Source of the DNA: Fimbriiglobus ruber
GTDB taxonomy: Bacteria; Planctomycetota; Planctomycetia; Gemmatales; Gemmataceae
Assembly (NCBI RefSeq): GCF_002197845.1
Contig: NZ_NIDE01000001.1
Location: 682,001 to 746,000, forward strand
Length of the DNA: 64,000 bases
Direction: 5' to 3'
The position numbers and the translations under genes are program-made. This document shows, one piece after another, positions 1 through 9,408 of this stretch (positions are counted from its first letter, which is position 1; the number at the start of each line of letters is the position of its first letter). Under the pieces are notes generated by a model. The model did no database searches. It saw only the letters and a program-made list of their open reading frames with translations, and was not told the DNA's origin.

Positions 1-64
1 ACTTATGACGCCCGCGGCAAAACCTCCGCTTCTCGCAGTACGCAATTGCGTGCCCCACATCCGG

Positions 65-1783
65 CTAGCACATCAACGATCGCGATTCCAACTCGTCGCC
101 CCGCCACGGGGCGAGCGGTTCCTGGGCGAATTTGAGGGTCGGGAATTGTCGCTTGTCGGACTGCACCCGGTCGCCGAGCCGGTCGTAGATCAGGAGTGCG
201 TGGTCGCGGTAATTGGCCAGGAATCGGGCATACGGGTTGAACGCGCGCAGGAACGGCTGGACGCCGACGAACACGCGTGCCGCTTCTTCCCGAGACATCC
301 CGCTCGATACCTCGTAGCCCCACCGACCGCCGGTCGAGGTGTCCTTAATGAGCCATTTCTTGGTAATCCCGAACTTCTCCGGGTGTTCAAAAATTGGTGA
401 TTCCGGCTCCAGGCCGAACGTACCCCGGTGGATCGCGTAAATGTAATCCTTGTGGTCGTCCAGGAACTTGATCGTCTGGGCGAATTCGCCTTCCGTCTCG
501 GTCGGGAACCCGCAGATCATGAACACGTGGTTGGCGATCCCGGCCGCGTACGACCGCTTCATCAACCGCGACACGTCTTCGATCTTGCTCCCCTTGTCCA
601 TCAGATCGAGAACCCGTTGGTTGGCACTTTCCAGGCCCCACAACAGGTATTTGCACCCGCTCTCGGCCACCTCCAAGAGCTTTTCGGACGTGAATTCCTT
701 GGTCGGCTTGGTCAGGGCGTAGTACGCGATGTCGAGTTCGGCTTCCTTGATCGCCCGGGCCAGTTTCTCGAAGTGCGGCGGTGAAATCATCTCGTCGATG
801 AACGCGAAGTGCCGGATACCTTGGGCCACGAAGCCCCGGAGCATCTTGATGGTGAAATCCATCGAGTGCATCCGGTACGTCAAGCCGGCCGACCGGTAGT
901 GGACGCAGAAGGTACACCGCCGCCAGTAGCACCCACGCGACAGCAGTAGCGGGATGACCGGCGACGGCGAGAAGTATTCTTTCGGGTTGGTGTCCGAGAA
1001 GTCCGGTACGCCGTAATAATCGATCCCCTTCGAGTACGCCTTCTCGACCTTATTGACCGAGCCGTCCTTCTCGAAGTAGACCGCCCCGGGCACCTTCTCA
1101 GGCGCGGACGGGTCGGACAGAAATTGTTTCAGCGCGTCTTCGCCTTCGCCGGCCACGACGATGTCCGCGGAGTCCGGATACCAGCGGAGGAAGTGTTCGG
1201 CCGAATCCGCGAAGCAGCTTCCGCCGAACAGCACCGGCAGCCCGTACTCTTTCCGCAGGATCTTTCCGAGGAGTGCTCCAACCGGTAACTGGTTGGAAAA
1301 GATCATCGAGAATCCGACCACGTCCGGCTTTTGGGCCAGAATGGCGTCGAGAAAATCTTGAATCAGCGGAGACCGCGGGCCGCCGTTGTGGTGGTGGCTC
1401 TCGCACGCCTCGGTTAGCGCCTTGGTGTACGTCTCGGTGAAATGAAGGAAGATTTCCCCATAGCGGTTGTACAATTCCGGGCGGTTGTAGAATTCCTCGT
1501 CATTCTTGCCCCGGAAGGCGTCGGCCGCGTTGAGCAAGTCGGCTGCGTCCAGGGTGCCGCCGGGGAACGCAGTGGGGTCCAGCCGAAACTGCCCGCGCGC
1601 CAGGGCCGTGAGCAATCGGTCGAAGGTCCACAGGTTCAGGTCGAACACCTTGACCCGCCAGTCGGACAATTCGCGTTCGACGAACCCCTTGAGCATGGCC
1701 GCCCCGAGCGGCGGGGAGGTGGGTGTGTTGAACGGCGGGAAAACGATGAGGGCCGTTTTCTCGCGTACCATTTCACGCACCAT
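65..1783 (-). CDS. B12-binding-domain radical SAM protein
   Basis: The 572-residue product has an N-terminal cobalamin-binding-like region (about residues 10-250, opening with a FPPFNTPTSPPLGAAML strand/loop) followed by a radical SAM barrel. The iron-sulfur motif is visible as C285, C290 and C293 in RGCYWRRCTFC. The first gap is therefore four residues rather than the usual three, a spacing I associate with the CYWxxCxFC subgroup of B12 radical SAM enzymes. Proteins of this architecture do radical methylations, rearrangements or ring chemistry; the substrate cannot be read here. No precursor peptide or pathway partner lies beside it. The gene is monocistronic in the window, and its upstream side faces a long AT-rich gap. 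Two closely spaced in-frame ATG codons (residues 1 and 5) leave the exact start uncertain by four residues. Confidence 0.87.
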   Translation of the reverse strand: MVREMVREKTALIVFPPFNTPTSPPLGAAMLKGFVERELSDWRVKVFDLNLWTFDRLLTALARGQFRLDPTAFPGGTLDAADLLNAADAFRGKNDEEFYNRPELYNRYGEIFLHFTETYTKALTEACESHHHNGGPRSPLIQDFLDAILAQKPDVVGFSMIFSNQLPVGALLGKILRKEYGLPVLFGGSCFADSAEHFLRWYPDSADIVVAGEGEDALKQFLSDPSAPEKVPGAVYFEKDGSVNKVEKAYSKGIDYYGVPDFSDTNPKEYFSPSPVIPLLLSRGCYWRRCTFCVHYRSAGLTYRMHSMDFTIKMLRGFVAQGIRHFAFIDEMISPPHFEKLARAIKEAELDIAYYALTKPTKEFTSEKLLEVAESGCKYLLWGLESANQRVLDLMDKGSKIEDVSRLMKRSYAAGIANHVFMICGFPTETEGEFAQTIKFLDDHKDYIYAIHRGTFGLEPESPIFEHPEKFGITKKWLIKDTSTGGRWGYEVSSGMSREEAARVFVGVQPFLRAFNPYARFLANYRDHALLIYDRLGDRVQSDKRQFPTLKFAQEPLAPWRGDELESRSLMC

Positions 1784-2453
1784 TGGCCGATCCTCACGTA
1801 GTAGGGACCAGACGATCCGCGGACTTATCCGAACATTGGCCCCAAGAACACGAAAGCCCCGGTTCGACGAAAAATATGGCGAAAATCAACAAACGACCGG
1901 AAGCGCTACGGCAGCACATAAGTGCTGCCGTAGCTCCCCGTTTAATGATCTTGTAAGTTAGACTTCTCTCGAAAACCGAAAAAGCGGGCGCGGAAACTCT
2001 CGAAAAATGAAAATGATCCAATGAGAACGAAGAATGCGTCGGAAATAGCCAGGCGTATCGCATCAGACGGGTTTTCCTGGCTTGGCGCAACTTGTCCTAA
2101 TAACCACATGAATTGAAAGGAAAAGCTGATCGGTCTTCCGACGAAAAACGTTGCCAAATTTAATGTTGCGAACGGATAAAAATAATTTCCGCCGCACGCC
2201 AAGTAAATCTAAATAGTGTCTGAGTAATTGTCGGAAAATTATACGTGACCTGGTTCTCAGCCTTTTTTCACAGGCCCTACCATTGAACTATCTTTCTTCC
2301 GCGGTTATATTTGAGGTTAGCTGGAAATACGTTCTGGTATACAAGACAGCAACCAATTCAGCCGATTAGTATAATGTTTGTGCGATTTACTTTTTGTTCC
2401 GTTACTGTTTAATTCGCCCGCCATTTTTGTCGCCCGCTGTTGGAGAATCAATC
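1784..2453. other. AT-rich intergenic gap between divergent genes
   Basis: About 670 bases without a convincing gene lie between the divergent radical SAM and DUF1559 genes. Base composition is clearly more AT-rich than the flanks, especially 1940-2400. Short open frames exist on both strands, but none has a plausible ribosome site, signal or recognisable domain. The region holds one perfect hairpin (1905-1934) and presumably both divergent promoters; I could not identify convincing -35/-10 pairs. Confidence 0.6.
1905..1934. repeat. 13-bp perfect hairpin in the AT-rich gap
   Basis: GCTACGGCAGCAC at 1905-1917 and its exact reverse complement at 1922-1934 enclose a 4-base loop. No T-run follows on either strand. 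It lies upstream of both neighbouring genes, so an ordinary terminator is not a good explanation. It could be a small dispersed palindrome or a regulatory site. Confidence 0.6.
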
Positions 2454-3377
2454 GTGTTGACCTTTCCCCGCATACGCATGTTGCGTGGCTTCACATTGAT
2501 CGAATTGTTGGTGGTTATTGCGATTATTGCGATTTTGATCGGGCTGCTTTTGCCGGCCGTTCAAAAGGTCCGGGAAGCTGCGGCCCGCATGACTTGTAGT
2601 AACAACCTCAAACAGTTGGCTCTTGCCACTCACGGCTTTGCCGACACGTACACCGGGAAACTCCCCCCGGCCTGTGACACATTCCCCACCAGCAACAGTG
2701 GCGGCGGTCCGACGGCGGGACAAATGTTCGGCACCTCAATCGTGTTTTTGCTCCCGTACATCGAACAACAGAATCTTTGGAACGCATCGTATTCCATCAA
2801 CGGCAACTGGTACGGCATTAACGTCCCGACCAACGGCGGCAACGTGCGAATCAAGACGTTTGTTTGCCCGTCCGACCCGAGTGTGGGGTCAGCCGCGAGT
2901 GTTCAGTGGAGTGGGACCAACTGGGGGCAGGGTGATTGTAGCTACGCGGCGAATTTCCAGGTGTTCGGCGTCCCGGGCTTCACCAGCGGGGGAAACCCGC
3001 CCGAACAGTATTTCTGGGGCAAGAGTACATTTCCCGCGTCCTTGCCGGACGGAACCTCGAACACGATTCTGTACGTCGAGAAATATGCCGGGTGCGGGAG
3101 CCCCGGTAGTGGCGGCAACTTGTGGGCTTGGGGTTGGGACGCTTACCTCGGGCCGCTGTACGCGGCCGGGGTTACTGGTCCGCAAACCTGGCAGCAGTCG
3201 CCCAACCCCTGGCAGTCGAATTGCAACCCACTTCTGGCGTCTAGTGCGCACACCGGCGTCATGAACGCCGGCCTCGCGGACGGGAGTGTTCGCACTCTGT
3301 CTCAGAGCATGAGTGCCAACACGTTCTGGCTGGCCACGGTCCCCAACGACGGCACCCCGCTGCCGAGCGACTGGTAA
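2454..3377 (+). CDS. DUF1559 pseudopilin-like protein
   Basis: The protein opens with the type IV pilin/type II secretion prepilin signature: a short basic leader, then [20 protein letters not shown] with the conserved E at +5 after the processing glycine, followed by [15 protein letters not shown]. The rest has the DUF1559 pattern, including the N-terminal [11 protein letters not shown] helix, Cys-rich loops and a C-terminal [15 protein letters not shown] motif. This family is massively expanded in planctomycetes and its function is unresolved; by its N-terminus the product is an inner-membrane pseudopilin processed by a prepilin peptidase. The GTG at 2454 is chosen because GGAG lies 8 bases upstream; ATG 2478 is the alternative and gives a shorter leader. 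Length is 307 residues, normal for the family. The next gene is a small lipoprotein, a common companion. Confidence 0.9.
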   Translation: MLTFPRIRMLRGFTLIELLVVIAIIAILIGLLLPAVQKVREAAARMTCSNNLKQLALATHGFADTYTGKLPPACDTFPTSNSGGGPTAGQMFGTSIVFLLPYIEQQNLWNASYSINGNWYGINVPTNGGNVRIKTFVCPSDPSVGSAASVQWSGTNWGQGDCSYAANFQVFGVPGFTSGGNPPEQYFWGKSTFPASLPDGTSNTILYVEKYAGCGSPGSGGNLWAWGWDAYLGPLYAAGVTGPQTWQQSPNPWQSNCNPLLASSAHTGVMNAGLADGSVRTLSQSMSANTFWLATVPNDGTPLPSDW

Positions 3378-3504
3378 CTGAAGCCCGCGGGGGTCTTTGC
3401 GTCCGCGAGTGGCAGGGTAGGTTTACCCACCCCGCCGCTCGCGGAGATTATCCGTGTGCAAGGTGACAAAATAACGAGTGTCGGCAACGTCTTGGGAGAA
3501 GATT

Positions 3505-3939
3505 GTGACGTGCGATTTTTCACGATTCCACCCGCGTTCGACCGGCCTTGTCGGCGTGATTTTTGTTGTGAGTTTGTTGTCGACGGGGTGTGGCGAGAAA
3601 ACAGGTTCGGTATCGGGTAAGGTCTCCTACCAGGGCAAGCCGCTAGCCGGTGGTTACATCAGCTTTCTGACCCAGGGCGAGAAATCCGTGATGAAATCCG
3701 GCCAGGTCGGGGTGGACGGGAGTTACTCCATCCCCGACGTACCCGCCGGCCCGACCAAGATCACGGTTCAGAGCCTCTCGTCCCGCAATTTGGCCGTGGT
3801 CAAGGGGCAACAATCGAGCGATTCGCAGCCGAAGCCGCAATCCGTCACGTTACCCCCGAAGTATAGCAACGCCGACAAAAGCGACCTGTCGTTGGATGTC
3901 AAACCCGGCCAGCAAACGTACGATATCGATCTGAAATAG
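3505..3939 (+). CDS. Small lipoprotein with carboxypeptidase-regulatory-like fold
   Basis: The product is 144 residues. Its signal sequence ends in the lipobox LSTGC, so Cys29 would be lipidated. The mature part begins with GSVSGKVSYQGKPLAGGYISF and continues with GSYSIPDVPAGPTKITVQS, the transthyretin-like beta-sandwich pattern of carboxypeptidase-regulatory domains. In planctomycetes such short lipoproteins often sit directly after DUF1559 genes, as here. GTG 3505 is preferred over the upstream GTG at 3478 because GGGAGA lies 6 bases before it. The function is unknown; an accessory role for the pseudopilin-type protein is inferred only from position. Confidence 0.8.
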   Translation: MTCDFSRFHPRSTGLVGVIFVVSLLSTGCGEKTGSVSGKVSYQGKPLAGGYISFLTQGEKSVMKSGQVGVDGSYSIPDVPAGPTKITVQSLSSRNLAVVKGQQSSDSQPKPQSVTLPPKYSNADKSDLSLDVKPGQQTYDIDLK

Positions 3940-4447
3940 TCTTGAACGCCCGCTCCACGGGGCGAGGCGAGAGTGGTTTAAACACATCATGTTCGCATTG
4001 TCCCGCCGCTGGTTGTGGCTGCTCATCTTTTGGACGGTGAACGCGGGGTGCAATCGTCCTGCCCCCGCCCCCCCTGCGGTCAACTCTGTCAACCCCGAAA
4101 TTCCCCCCTGGTTCCGCGACGCGACCACCGAATCGGGCCTCGATTACGTCCACGACGCCGGGCCGGTCGGGACATTCTTTCTCCCGCAAATCGTCGGGTC
4201 CGGCGCGGCCGTCATCGACTTCGACGGTGACGGGTTGCTCGACCTGTACTTCCTCAACAACGGGGAGCCGGATTCGGCTTCCACCAACCGGCTCTATCAC
4301 CAGGAACCGGGCGGGCGGTTTACCGACGTCAGCAAAGGGTCCGGCCTGGACATCCCCGGTCGCAGCATGGGTGTGGCGGTCGGCGACGTGGATAACGACG
4401 GCCGGCCCGACGTCCTTGTCACGCAGTACGGTGGAGTGAAACTGTTA

Positions 4448-5754
4448 GGGACTCGGAAAGTAATAATTATCCCAGCCGCAAACTTGGTCCGTCGATATCG
4501 AGGAACCATTTTCCGAGTTCGGCATCGCGTGTCACGTGTTTCTCGACCACTTTCATTTGGCGTGGCGAGAGACGAATGCCTTTCCTGTAGGTCCCACACA
4601 GCAGCTCGACTTCGGGCTTTTTGCCGTTCCACGTCATGGTTCGGGCAAATTCCAGAACCGCGTCCACATCGTCCAACAGTTCGCCGTTCCAGTGGTTTTC
4701 CAAGATGCCCCAGCAATGTTCGATCGCGTTGTACTTGCTGTGGTACGGCGGGTAATAGGCCAGCCGAATCCGCAACGCCTGGTCCCGCGCAAACTGCACC
4801 ATCCGCTTCAAAAACTGTGTGCGTCGACTGTGAAGCTCGGGGCCGTTGTCCTGGTTGATCACCAGCGTATCCACACGTGGGAACCGCTGACGGTTGCTCC
4901 CCCACCACCGTTCCAACACATCGACGATGAAGTCACTCGTGACCGCCGACGCCGTGAAATACAAGTGCAGGTCGTCCCATTGCGGCAAAAAGATCCCAGA
5001 CGGATTCAATATCCCTTTCGGTTGGAAATCGTGGTCCGCCCCCTTCCGCTCCAGCCGATTCTTGCCTCCACGCGAAAAATCGCCGATTTTCACGGCGGCC
5101 TTGGCATCCCACGACAAACGCAACACCGTTTCCGCTTCGTCCGCGGACCGATTGACCACTTTCAACTTCGCGAAGATGGCGTCGGTCTGCTTGATCTTTT
5201 TTTGGGTTTGCACTTGGCCACCTTGGTCAGGTGAAACCCCAAGTCATTGAGCTTCGTGCGCAATGTCCGCGGCGTCGGCAGTTCCGCCGTCTGATATCCC
5301 TTCTGTTCGATCAGTTGCCGGCGCAGTTCTTCCGCCGTCAACCGCGTGTACAATCGCCGATTGCGAAACTGTGGGTCCGTTTGACTGAATCCTTTGGCGA
5401 TGTCCCGGATGTCGGCGAGCAAACGCGGCAATTTCTCCTCGGCGCGGGCGCGGCCGCGTGCCGTGGGGGCGTCGCAACAGGTGATACCGGACCGCAGTTC
5501 GTGCATCCCCTTACGAATCGTCACGCGATTCCAGCCGAACTCCGTTTCGGCCCGCCGCTGTCCGCCTGCTCCCAACGACTGAACCGTCCGCGCCATGAAC
5601 AGCCGGCGCTGCGAGCCGCGAAGCATTCTTGCCGTTTCGGCGAGAGTGGCTTTGAACCCATCCGTAAGTTCCATGTTCTTGCTCCTCCCACGAGTGGAGA
5701 AGCAATATACCAATCAACCTCGGAGTCTGGGATATCTATTTCTTTCCGGGTTCC
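4448..5754 (-). mobile_element. ISAzo13-type insertion sequence (1307 bp)
   Basis: Imperfect terminal inverted repeats begin GGGACTCGGAAAG at the left (4448-4474) and GGAACCCGGAAAG at the right, read inward (5754-5728); they match at 22 of 27 positions. The element is flanked by the 3-bp direct repeat TTA (4445-4447 and 5755-5757). Removing the element and one TTA restores the reading frame of the disrupted ASPIC/UnbV gene (VKL-L-HNDG), so both ends are exact. It contains one transposase gene on the minus strand in two overlapping frames. Family assignment rests on the transposase (Rhodopirellula-type DDE domain). Confidence 0.92.
4467..5674 (-). CDS. ISAzo13-family transposase, likely made by -1 frameshifting
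   Basis: Two overlapping frames encode one DDE transposase. The upstream frame (5674-5162) begins MELTDGFKATLAETARMLRG behind a GGAGGAG ribosome site and carries the helix-turn-helix part. The downstream frame runs to 4467 and carries the catalytic core: LVINQDNGPELHSRR for the second Asp and YYPPYHSKYNAIEHCWG for the Glu. Between them the coding strand has seven A residues (5203-5197), in context CCC AAA AAA AGA. A -1 slip there joins the frames as KPKKKIKQTDAIFAKL and yields about 402 residues, the expected size. The poly-A site and the otherwise intact frames suggest programmed frameshifting rather than decay. The family corresponds to the Rhodopirellula transposase DDE domain. Confidence 0.88.
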
Positions 5755-7027
5755 TTACACAACGACGGGGCCGGTCATTTCAGTGATATCACCCGGTCCG
5801 CCAGCGTCTCGAACCCTCTGTGGGGGGCTTCGGCCGCGTTCTTCGATTACGACCGGGACGGCTGGCTCGACATCGTCCTGGTCAACTACCTGGATTACGA
5901 CCCGTCCCGGCCGTGTACCAACGGTAGCGGGCAACGGGATTATTGCGGACCTGCCGTCTTCGGCAGAACGGCCACAAAACTGTTTCACAACCACGGCCGG
6001 GGGCCGACGGTCAGGTCCGGTTTGAAGACGTGACGGCGACGGCGGGCTTGGCCCAGATGACCGGACCGGGTCTCGGCGTGGTCTGCGCCGACTTCGATGG
6101 CGACGGCTGGCCGGACATCTTCGTCGCCAACGACGGTAAGCCGAACCGTCTTTGGATCAACCAAAAGGGCAAAGCGTTCAAGGAAGAAGCGGTGTTCCGG
6201 GGTCTCGCGTTTAACAATATGGGTCAGGCCCAGGCCGGCATGGGGGTGGCACTGGGAGACGCGGACGGCGACGGGCTGTTCGACGTATTCGTGACACACC
6301 TGACCGACGAAACGAACACGTTGTGGCGTCAAAAGCCGCGGGGCTCGTTTCGGGACAGCACGCTCGGCGCGAACCTGGCCGAAACGAAGTCCCGCGGTAC
6401 GGGGTTCGGCACCGTCTTCGGCGACTTCGATTGCGACGGGCGGCTCGACTTGGCCGTGGTCAACGGCCGGGTCTACCTCGGGGAACCGCGGAACGAGGCG
6501 GCACTCGGGCCGTTCTGGGCGCGGTTCGCGGAGACCAATCGCGTGTGGGCCGGAGAGGGCGACGGGCGATTTCAGGAGCGTACCTCCGCCGAGGTCGCGT
6601 TCGCCGGCGCCGGCGCCGTGGCCCGGGGGTTGATCGCCGCCGACGTCGATAACGACGGGTGGCTCGACCTGATCGTGACCAACGTGGCCGGCCCGGCCAA
6701 ACTGTACCGCAACGTCGCCCCCCGGAACGGTCACTGGCTGAGCGTCCGGGTGTGGGATCCGAAACTTCGGCGCGAGGCTTACGGGGCGACGGTCGCGGTC
6801 CACGCCGGTGGCAAGAAATGGACCCGCTGGGTGAACCCCGGGCAGGGGTATCTGTGTAGCCAGGATTCGCGAGCGCATTTCGGCCTGGGCAGTGTCGATC
6901 GCATCGACTCGGTGGAAATCGACTGGCCCGACGGCTCGCGCGAACAGTTCCGCGATGTCTCCGCGGGGCGGCCCCTTCGCGTCGACGAAGCGATGACCCT
7001 GTCGCGGGGCGAGGGGACGAAACTCCC

Positions 7028-8350
7028 ATGAAGCGCCGGCCAATTCTGGCGATCGCGGGAGTGATCGCTTGCGGGGTCGCGGTACTGACGTGGAAGGTGT
7101 GGCCGCGCGAGGCGGCGCCCCCACCCCCACAACCGCCGGCGATCGACCCCGCGGGAGTCGACCCGGTCGTCTGGCGCGAGATCGAGGCGAACCGCACGGA
7201 AGTCGAGCGAACCCCGAAATCGCCGCGGGGTTGGGGGCGGCTCGGAATGGTGCTGCTGGCCCACCAGTTTCGTTCCGAATCGCTGACCTGTCTGGCTCGC
7301 GCCGAGTTTCTTGAGCCCGATGACGTGCGTTGGCCGTACTACCAGGCGTTGGCCGTGCGCCGCTCCGACCCCGAAGCGACCATTGCCCACCTCCGGCGTG
7401 CCGTCGCCACAGGTGGGGGAGGTGACGGTCCACGGCTTTTGCTGGCCGAGTTGCTTCTCCAGCGCGGGCAAACGGACGAGGCCGCGGCACTGTTCCAGGC
7501 GGCCCAGGCGCGCGATTCGTCGAACAGCCGGGCCGCTCTGGGTATGGCCCAGGCGGCGTTCGGGAGAGACGACCTTTCGGCGTGCATGCAATACCTGGAA
7601 AAAGCCAAGGACGACCCGCGGACGCGGAAGGCGGCACATACTTTCCTGGCCGAAATTCAGCAACGACGTGGTGATCGGCCCGCGGCCGAAGAGGCGTGGC
7701 GCGTGGCGCAGGCCTTGCCGGATGACGTCCCCTGGCCGGACCCACTGGCTGAGTCCATACAGGAAATGATGGTCGGGCACCTGGAAATCGTCACGCACGC
7801 CGCTTCCCTGCTTCAACAGAACCGCCCCGACCAGGCTATTCCTCTCCTGCAACGAGCGATCGAAGATTATCCCGAGTCGAACTGGGCTCGGGTTCTTCTT
7901 GGTCGGGCATGGCTCAGGGTGGGAAACTTGGCTACAGCGGAGGCGGTCCTACGCGAGGCTGTCCGCCGTGCACCGGAGACGGTGGAAGCGCAATTTTACC
8001 TCGGTGTGGTTCTGTCCGAGCAGAAGCAATTTGCCGCCGCGATTCCCTTTTTTCGTCAGGCCGTACAATTGAAACCGGACTACGCACTGGCCTGGTACAA
8101 CCTCGGCTTTTGTAACAAGCAGATCGGCAAACGTGGCGAAGCCCGTACAGCGTTCCAGTCGGCCGTCGACTGTCGGTCTCAGTTCGCCGAGGCCCGTGCT
8201 AATCTGGGTGAGTTAATGGCAGAGGATGGGGAAACGGACGCCGCCCTCGACCAACTGCGGCAGGCGATTCTTCTGACGCCGAAGGATGCCCACGCCCAGG
8301 AGTTGTTGGAAAAGATCAAAAAGCAGTCGCGGCACCTGTCACCGCGCTGA
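7028..8350 (+). CDS. Membrane-anchored TPR protein
   Basis: The product has 440 residues. An N-terminal hydrophobic segment (PILAIAGVIACGVAVLTW, about residues 5-22) would anchor it to the membrane, followed by a Pro-rich linker. The remainder is helical with TPR-like repeats, clearest at the C-terminus: AEAVLREAVRRAPETVEAQFYLGVVL, then AIPFFRQAVQLKPDYALAWYNLGF, then ARTAFQSAVDCRSQFAEARANLGEL. Such domains mediate protein contacts. Its ATG overlaps the stop of the preceding ASPIC/UnbV gene by 4 bases (ATGA), indicating translational coupling. ASPIC/UnbV plus TPR genes are a recurrent pair, so it probably served together with that lipoprotein. Because the partner is now interrupted by an IS, expression of this gene may be reduced. 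Confidence 0.85.
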   Translation: MKRRPILAIAGVIACGVAVLTWKVWPREAAPPPPQPPAIDPAGVDPVVWREIEANRTEVERTPKSPRGWGRLGMVLLAHQFRSESLTCLARAEFLEPDDVRWPYYQALAVRRSDPEATIAHLRRAVATGGGGDGPRLLLAELLLQRGQTDEAAALFQAAQARDSSNSRAALGMAQAAFGRDDLSACMQYLEKAKDDPRTRKAAHTFLAEIQQRRGDRPAAEEAWRVAQALPDDVPWPDPLAESIQEMMVGHLEIVTHAASLLQQNRPDQAIPLLQRAIEDYPESNWARVLLGRAWLRVGNLATAEAVLREAVRRAPETVEAQFYLGVVLSEQKQFAAAIPFFRQAVQLKPDYALAWYNLGFCNKQIGKRGEARTAFQSAVDCRSQFAEARANLGELMAEDGETDAALDQLRQAILLTPKDAHAQELLEKIKKQSRHLSPR

Positions 8351-8436
8351 ACGCCTGAACCGATCAACTCGAAGACTCACGCGACTATCCAATTCCTTTG
8401 TTGAAGCGCACGATTTGTAACGGCAAGCGGAGTCTT

Positions 8437-9351
8437 TCACTCTTTAACTTTCTGAAGCCCTGCTACCACCACCTCCAGAAATTCCCGTGCCCGCTTTGCC
8501 AACACGTCTACCGCTTCCGGTTTCGCCGGACGAGGTACGAGCGGGGCGAAGATGTTTTCGCAGCACAGCGGCATCGGTTGCCCTGTGAACGCGACGGGGT
8601 GGAGCAATTTGTAGTGGTCGATTTCGCCGAAGCCGGGGCCGCAATCTTCGTCCTTCGGCCAGTTCCGATGGTCCTTGATGCAAAAGCTTCGCACCTCGGC
8701 GGCGCAGTGCTTGATGTCCGGAATCGGGTCTTTGTCGAGGTAATCGAGGACGTTCCCGGCGTCGTAGTTCACCTTGACGTTGGGGTGGTTCACCTCGCGG
8801 GTGATGGCCGCGCACGCCTCGCCGGTGCCGGTTTCGCCGCCGTGTTGCTTGACCACCAGGAGGACGTTGTTGTCCCTGGCGATCGGTCCGAGTGCGGTCA
8901 GTCGTTCGACCCAGAGCTTACGGTTCCCGCCTTTGGTATGTCCGAACGTCAACACCTGTGGCACCCGGGCCGCGCCCGCCTGGAGAAGTCGTTGTTTGAG
9001 AATCGTCAGCCCGTCTTTGTGTTCGGGGTAAACCGTGCTGAACATCATCAGCGGTTCCAGTCCCATATCCCGGCACCTGACGGCCAGCTCCTTCGCCCGT
9101 TCGGGTGGCGCGTCCGGGGCGAGAACCGGAACGTCCTTGCCGGCGTCCTTGTGTGTCGTCCCCCATGCGACGTAGCGAAATCCAGAGGCTTTGATGCCCG
9201 CGAGCGCTCGGTCCAGCGGAAACCGGGAGTAGGGTAGTGTCATACAGGCGATTTGAAAGTCGGTCGGCGCAGGCGAAGGAGCGGCGGTCAGCCGCACACT
9301 CGGCAGCGCGACCGATGAGGCGGCACTTGCAAGAAACGCGCGACGATTCAC
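8437..9351 (-). CDS. Sugar phosphate isomerase/epimerase-like TIM-barrel protein, exported
   Basis: The 304-residue product belongs to the xylose-isomerase-like/AP endonuclease 2 TIM barrel superfamily. Visible elements include FRYVAWGTTHK, the histidine/glutamate strand VVKQHGGETGTG, the metal-region NVKVNYDAGNVLDYL, and FCIKDHRNW near the fifth to seventh strands. The N-terminus NRRAFLASAASSVALPSV resembles a Tat-type signal although only a two-arginine NRRAF motif is present. GTG 9351 is chosen because GGGAG lies about 7 bases upstream; the in-frame ATG ten codons earlier has no better site. Many planctomycete paralogues of this type are periplasmic and of unknown substrate. It lies 57 bases downstream of the kinase gene and may be cotranscribed with it. 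Confidence 0.82.
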   Translation of the reverse strand: MNRRAFLASAASSVALPSVRLTAAPSPAPTDFQIACMTLPYSRFPLDRALAGIKASGFRYVAWGTTHKDAGKDVPVLAPDAPPERAKELAVRCRDMGLEPLMMFSTVYPEHKDGLTILKQRLLQAGAARVPQVLTFGHTKGGNRKLWVERLTALGPIARDNNVLLVVKQHGGETGTGEACAAITREVNHPNVKVNYDAGNVLDYLDKDPIPDIKHCAAEVRSFCIKDHRNWPKDEDCGPGFGEIDHYKLLHPVAFTGQPMPLCCENIFAPLVPRPAKPEAVDVLAKRAREFLEVVVAGLQKVKE

Positions 9352-9408
9352 GAGGAAACTCCCGCCGGGATCGAGTACCACCCTGAAGGAAACATCCCGT
9401 TCGTTTCG

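Larger units (their letters stand above)
3989..7031 (+). pseudogene. ASPIC/UnbV FG-GAP repeat lipoprotein, split by an IS and frameshifted
   Basis: The N-terminal piece (3989-4447) starts MFALSRRW, has the lipobox VNAGC (Cys21) and FG-GAP/VCBS calcium-loop repeats such as DFDGDGLLDLYF and DVDNDGRPDVLV. An ISAzo13-type element then interrupts it after a TTA codon. The frame resumes at 5758 (HNDGAGHFSDIT) and runs through more VCBS loops. A second lesion follows: the G-run at 5999-6003 is one base short, so the frame closes at about 6029, and the protein continues in another frame (GADGQVRFEDVT) to 7031. That part carries further repeats and a C-terminal ASPIC/UnbV domain (GHWLSVRVWD to VEIDWPDGSREQF). 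Removing the IS plus one TTA and restoring one G gives exactly 578 codons. It was therefore an intact secreted repeat lipoprotein and is now broken, unless the G-run is a sequencing error. The TPR gene overlaps its stop by 4 bases. Confidence 0.88.

Noticed and set aside
5985-7745. Long open frame on the minus strand (586 residues)
   Set aside because: It lies antisense to the ASPIC/UnbV and TPR genes, is Arg/Pro/Gly-rich with no domain, and follows from GC-rich codon structure.
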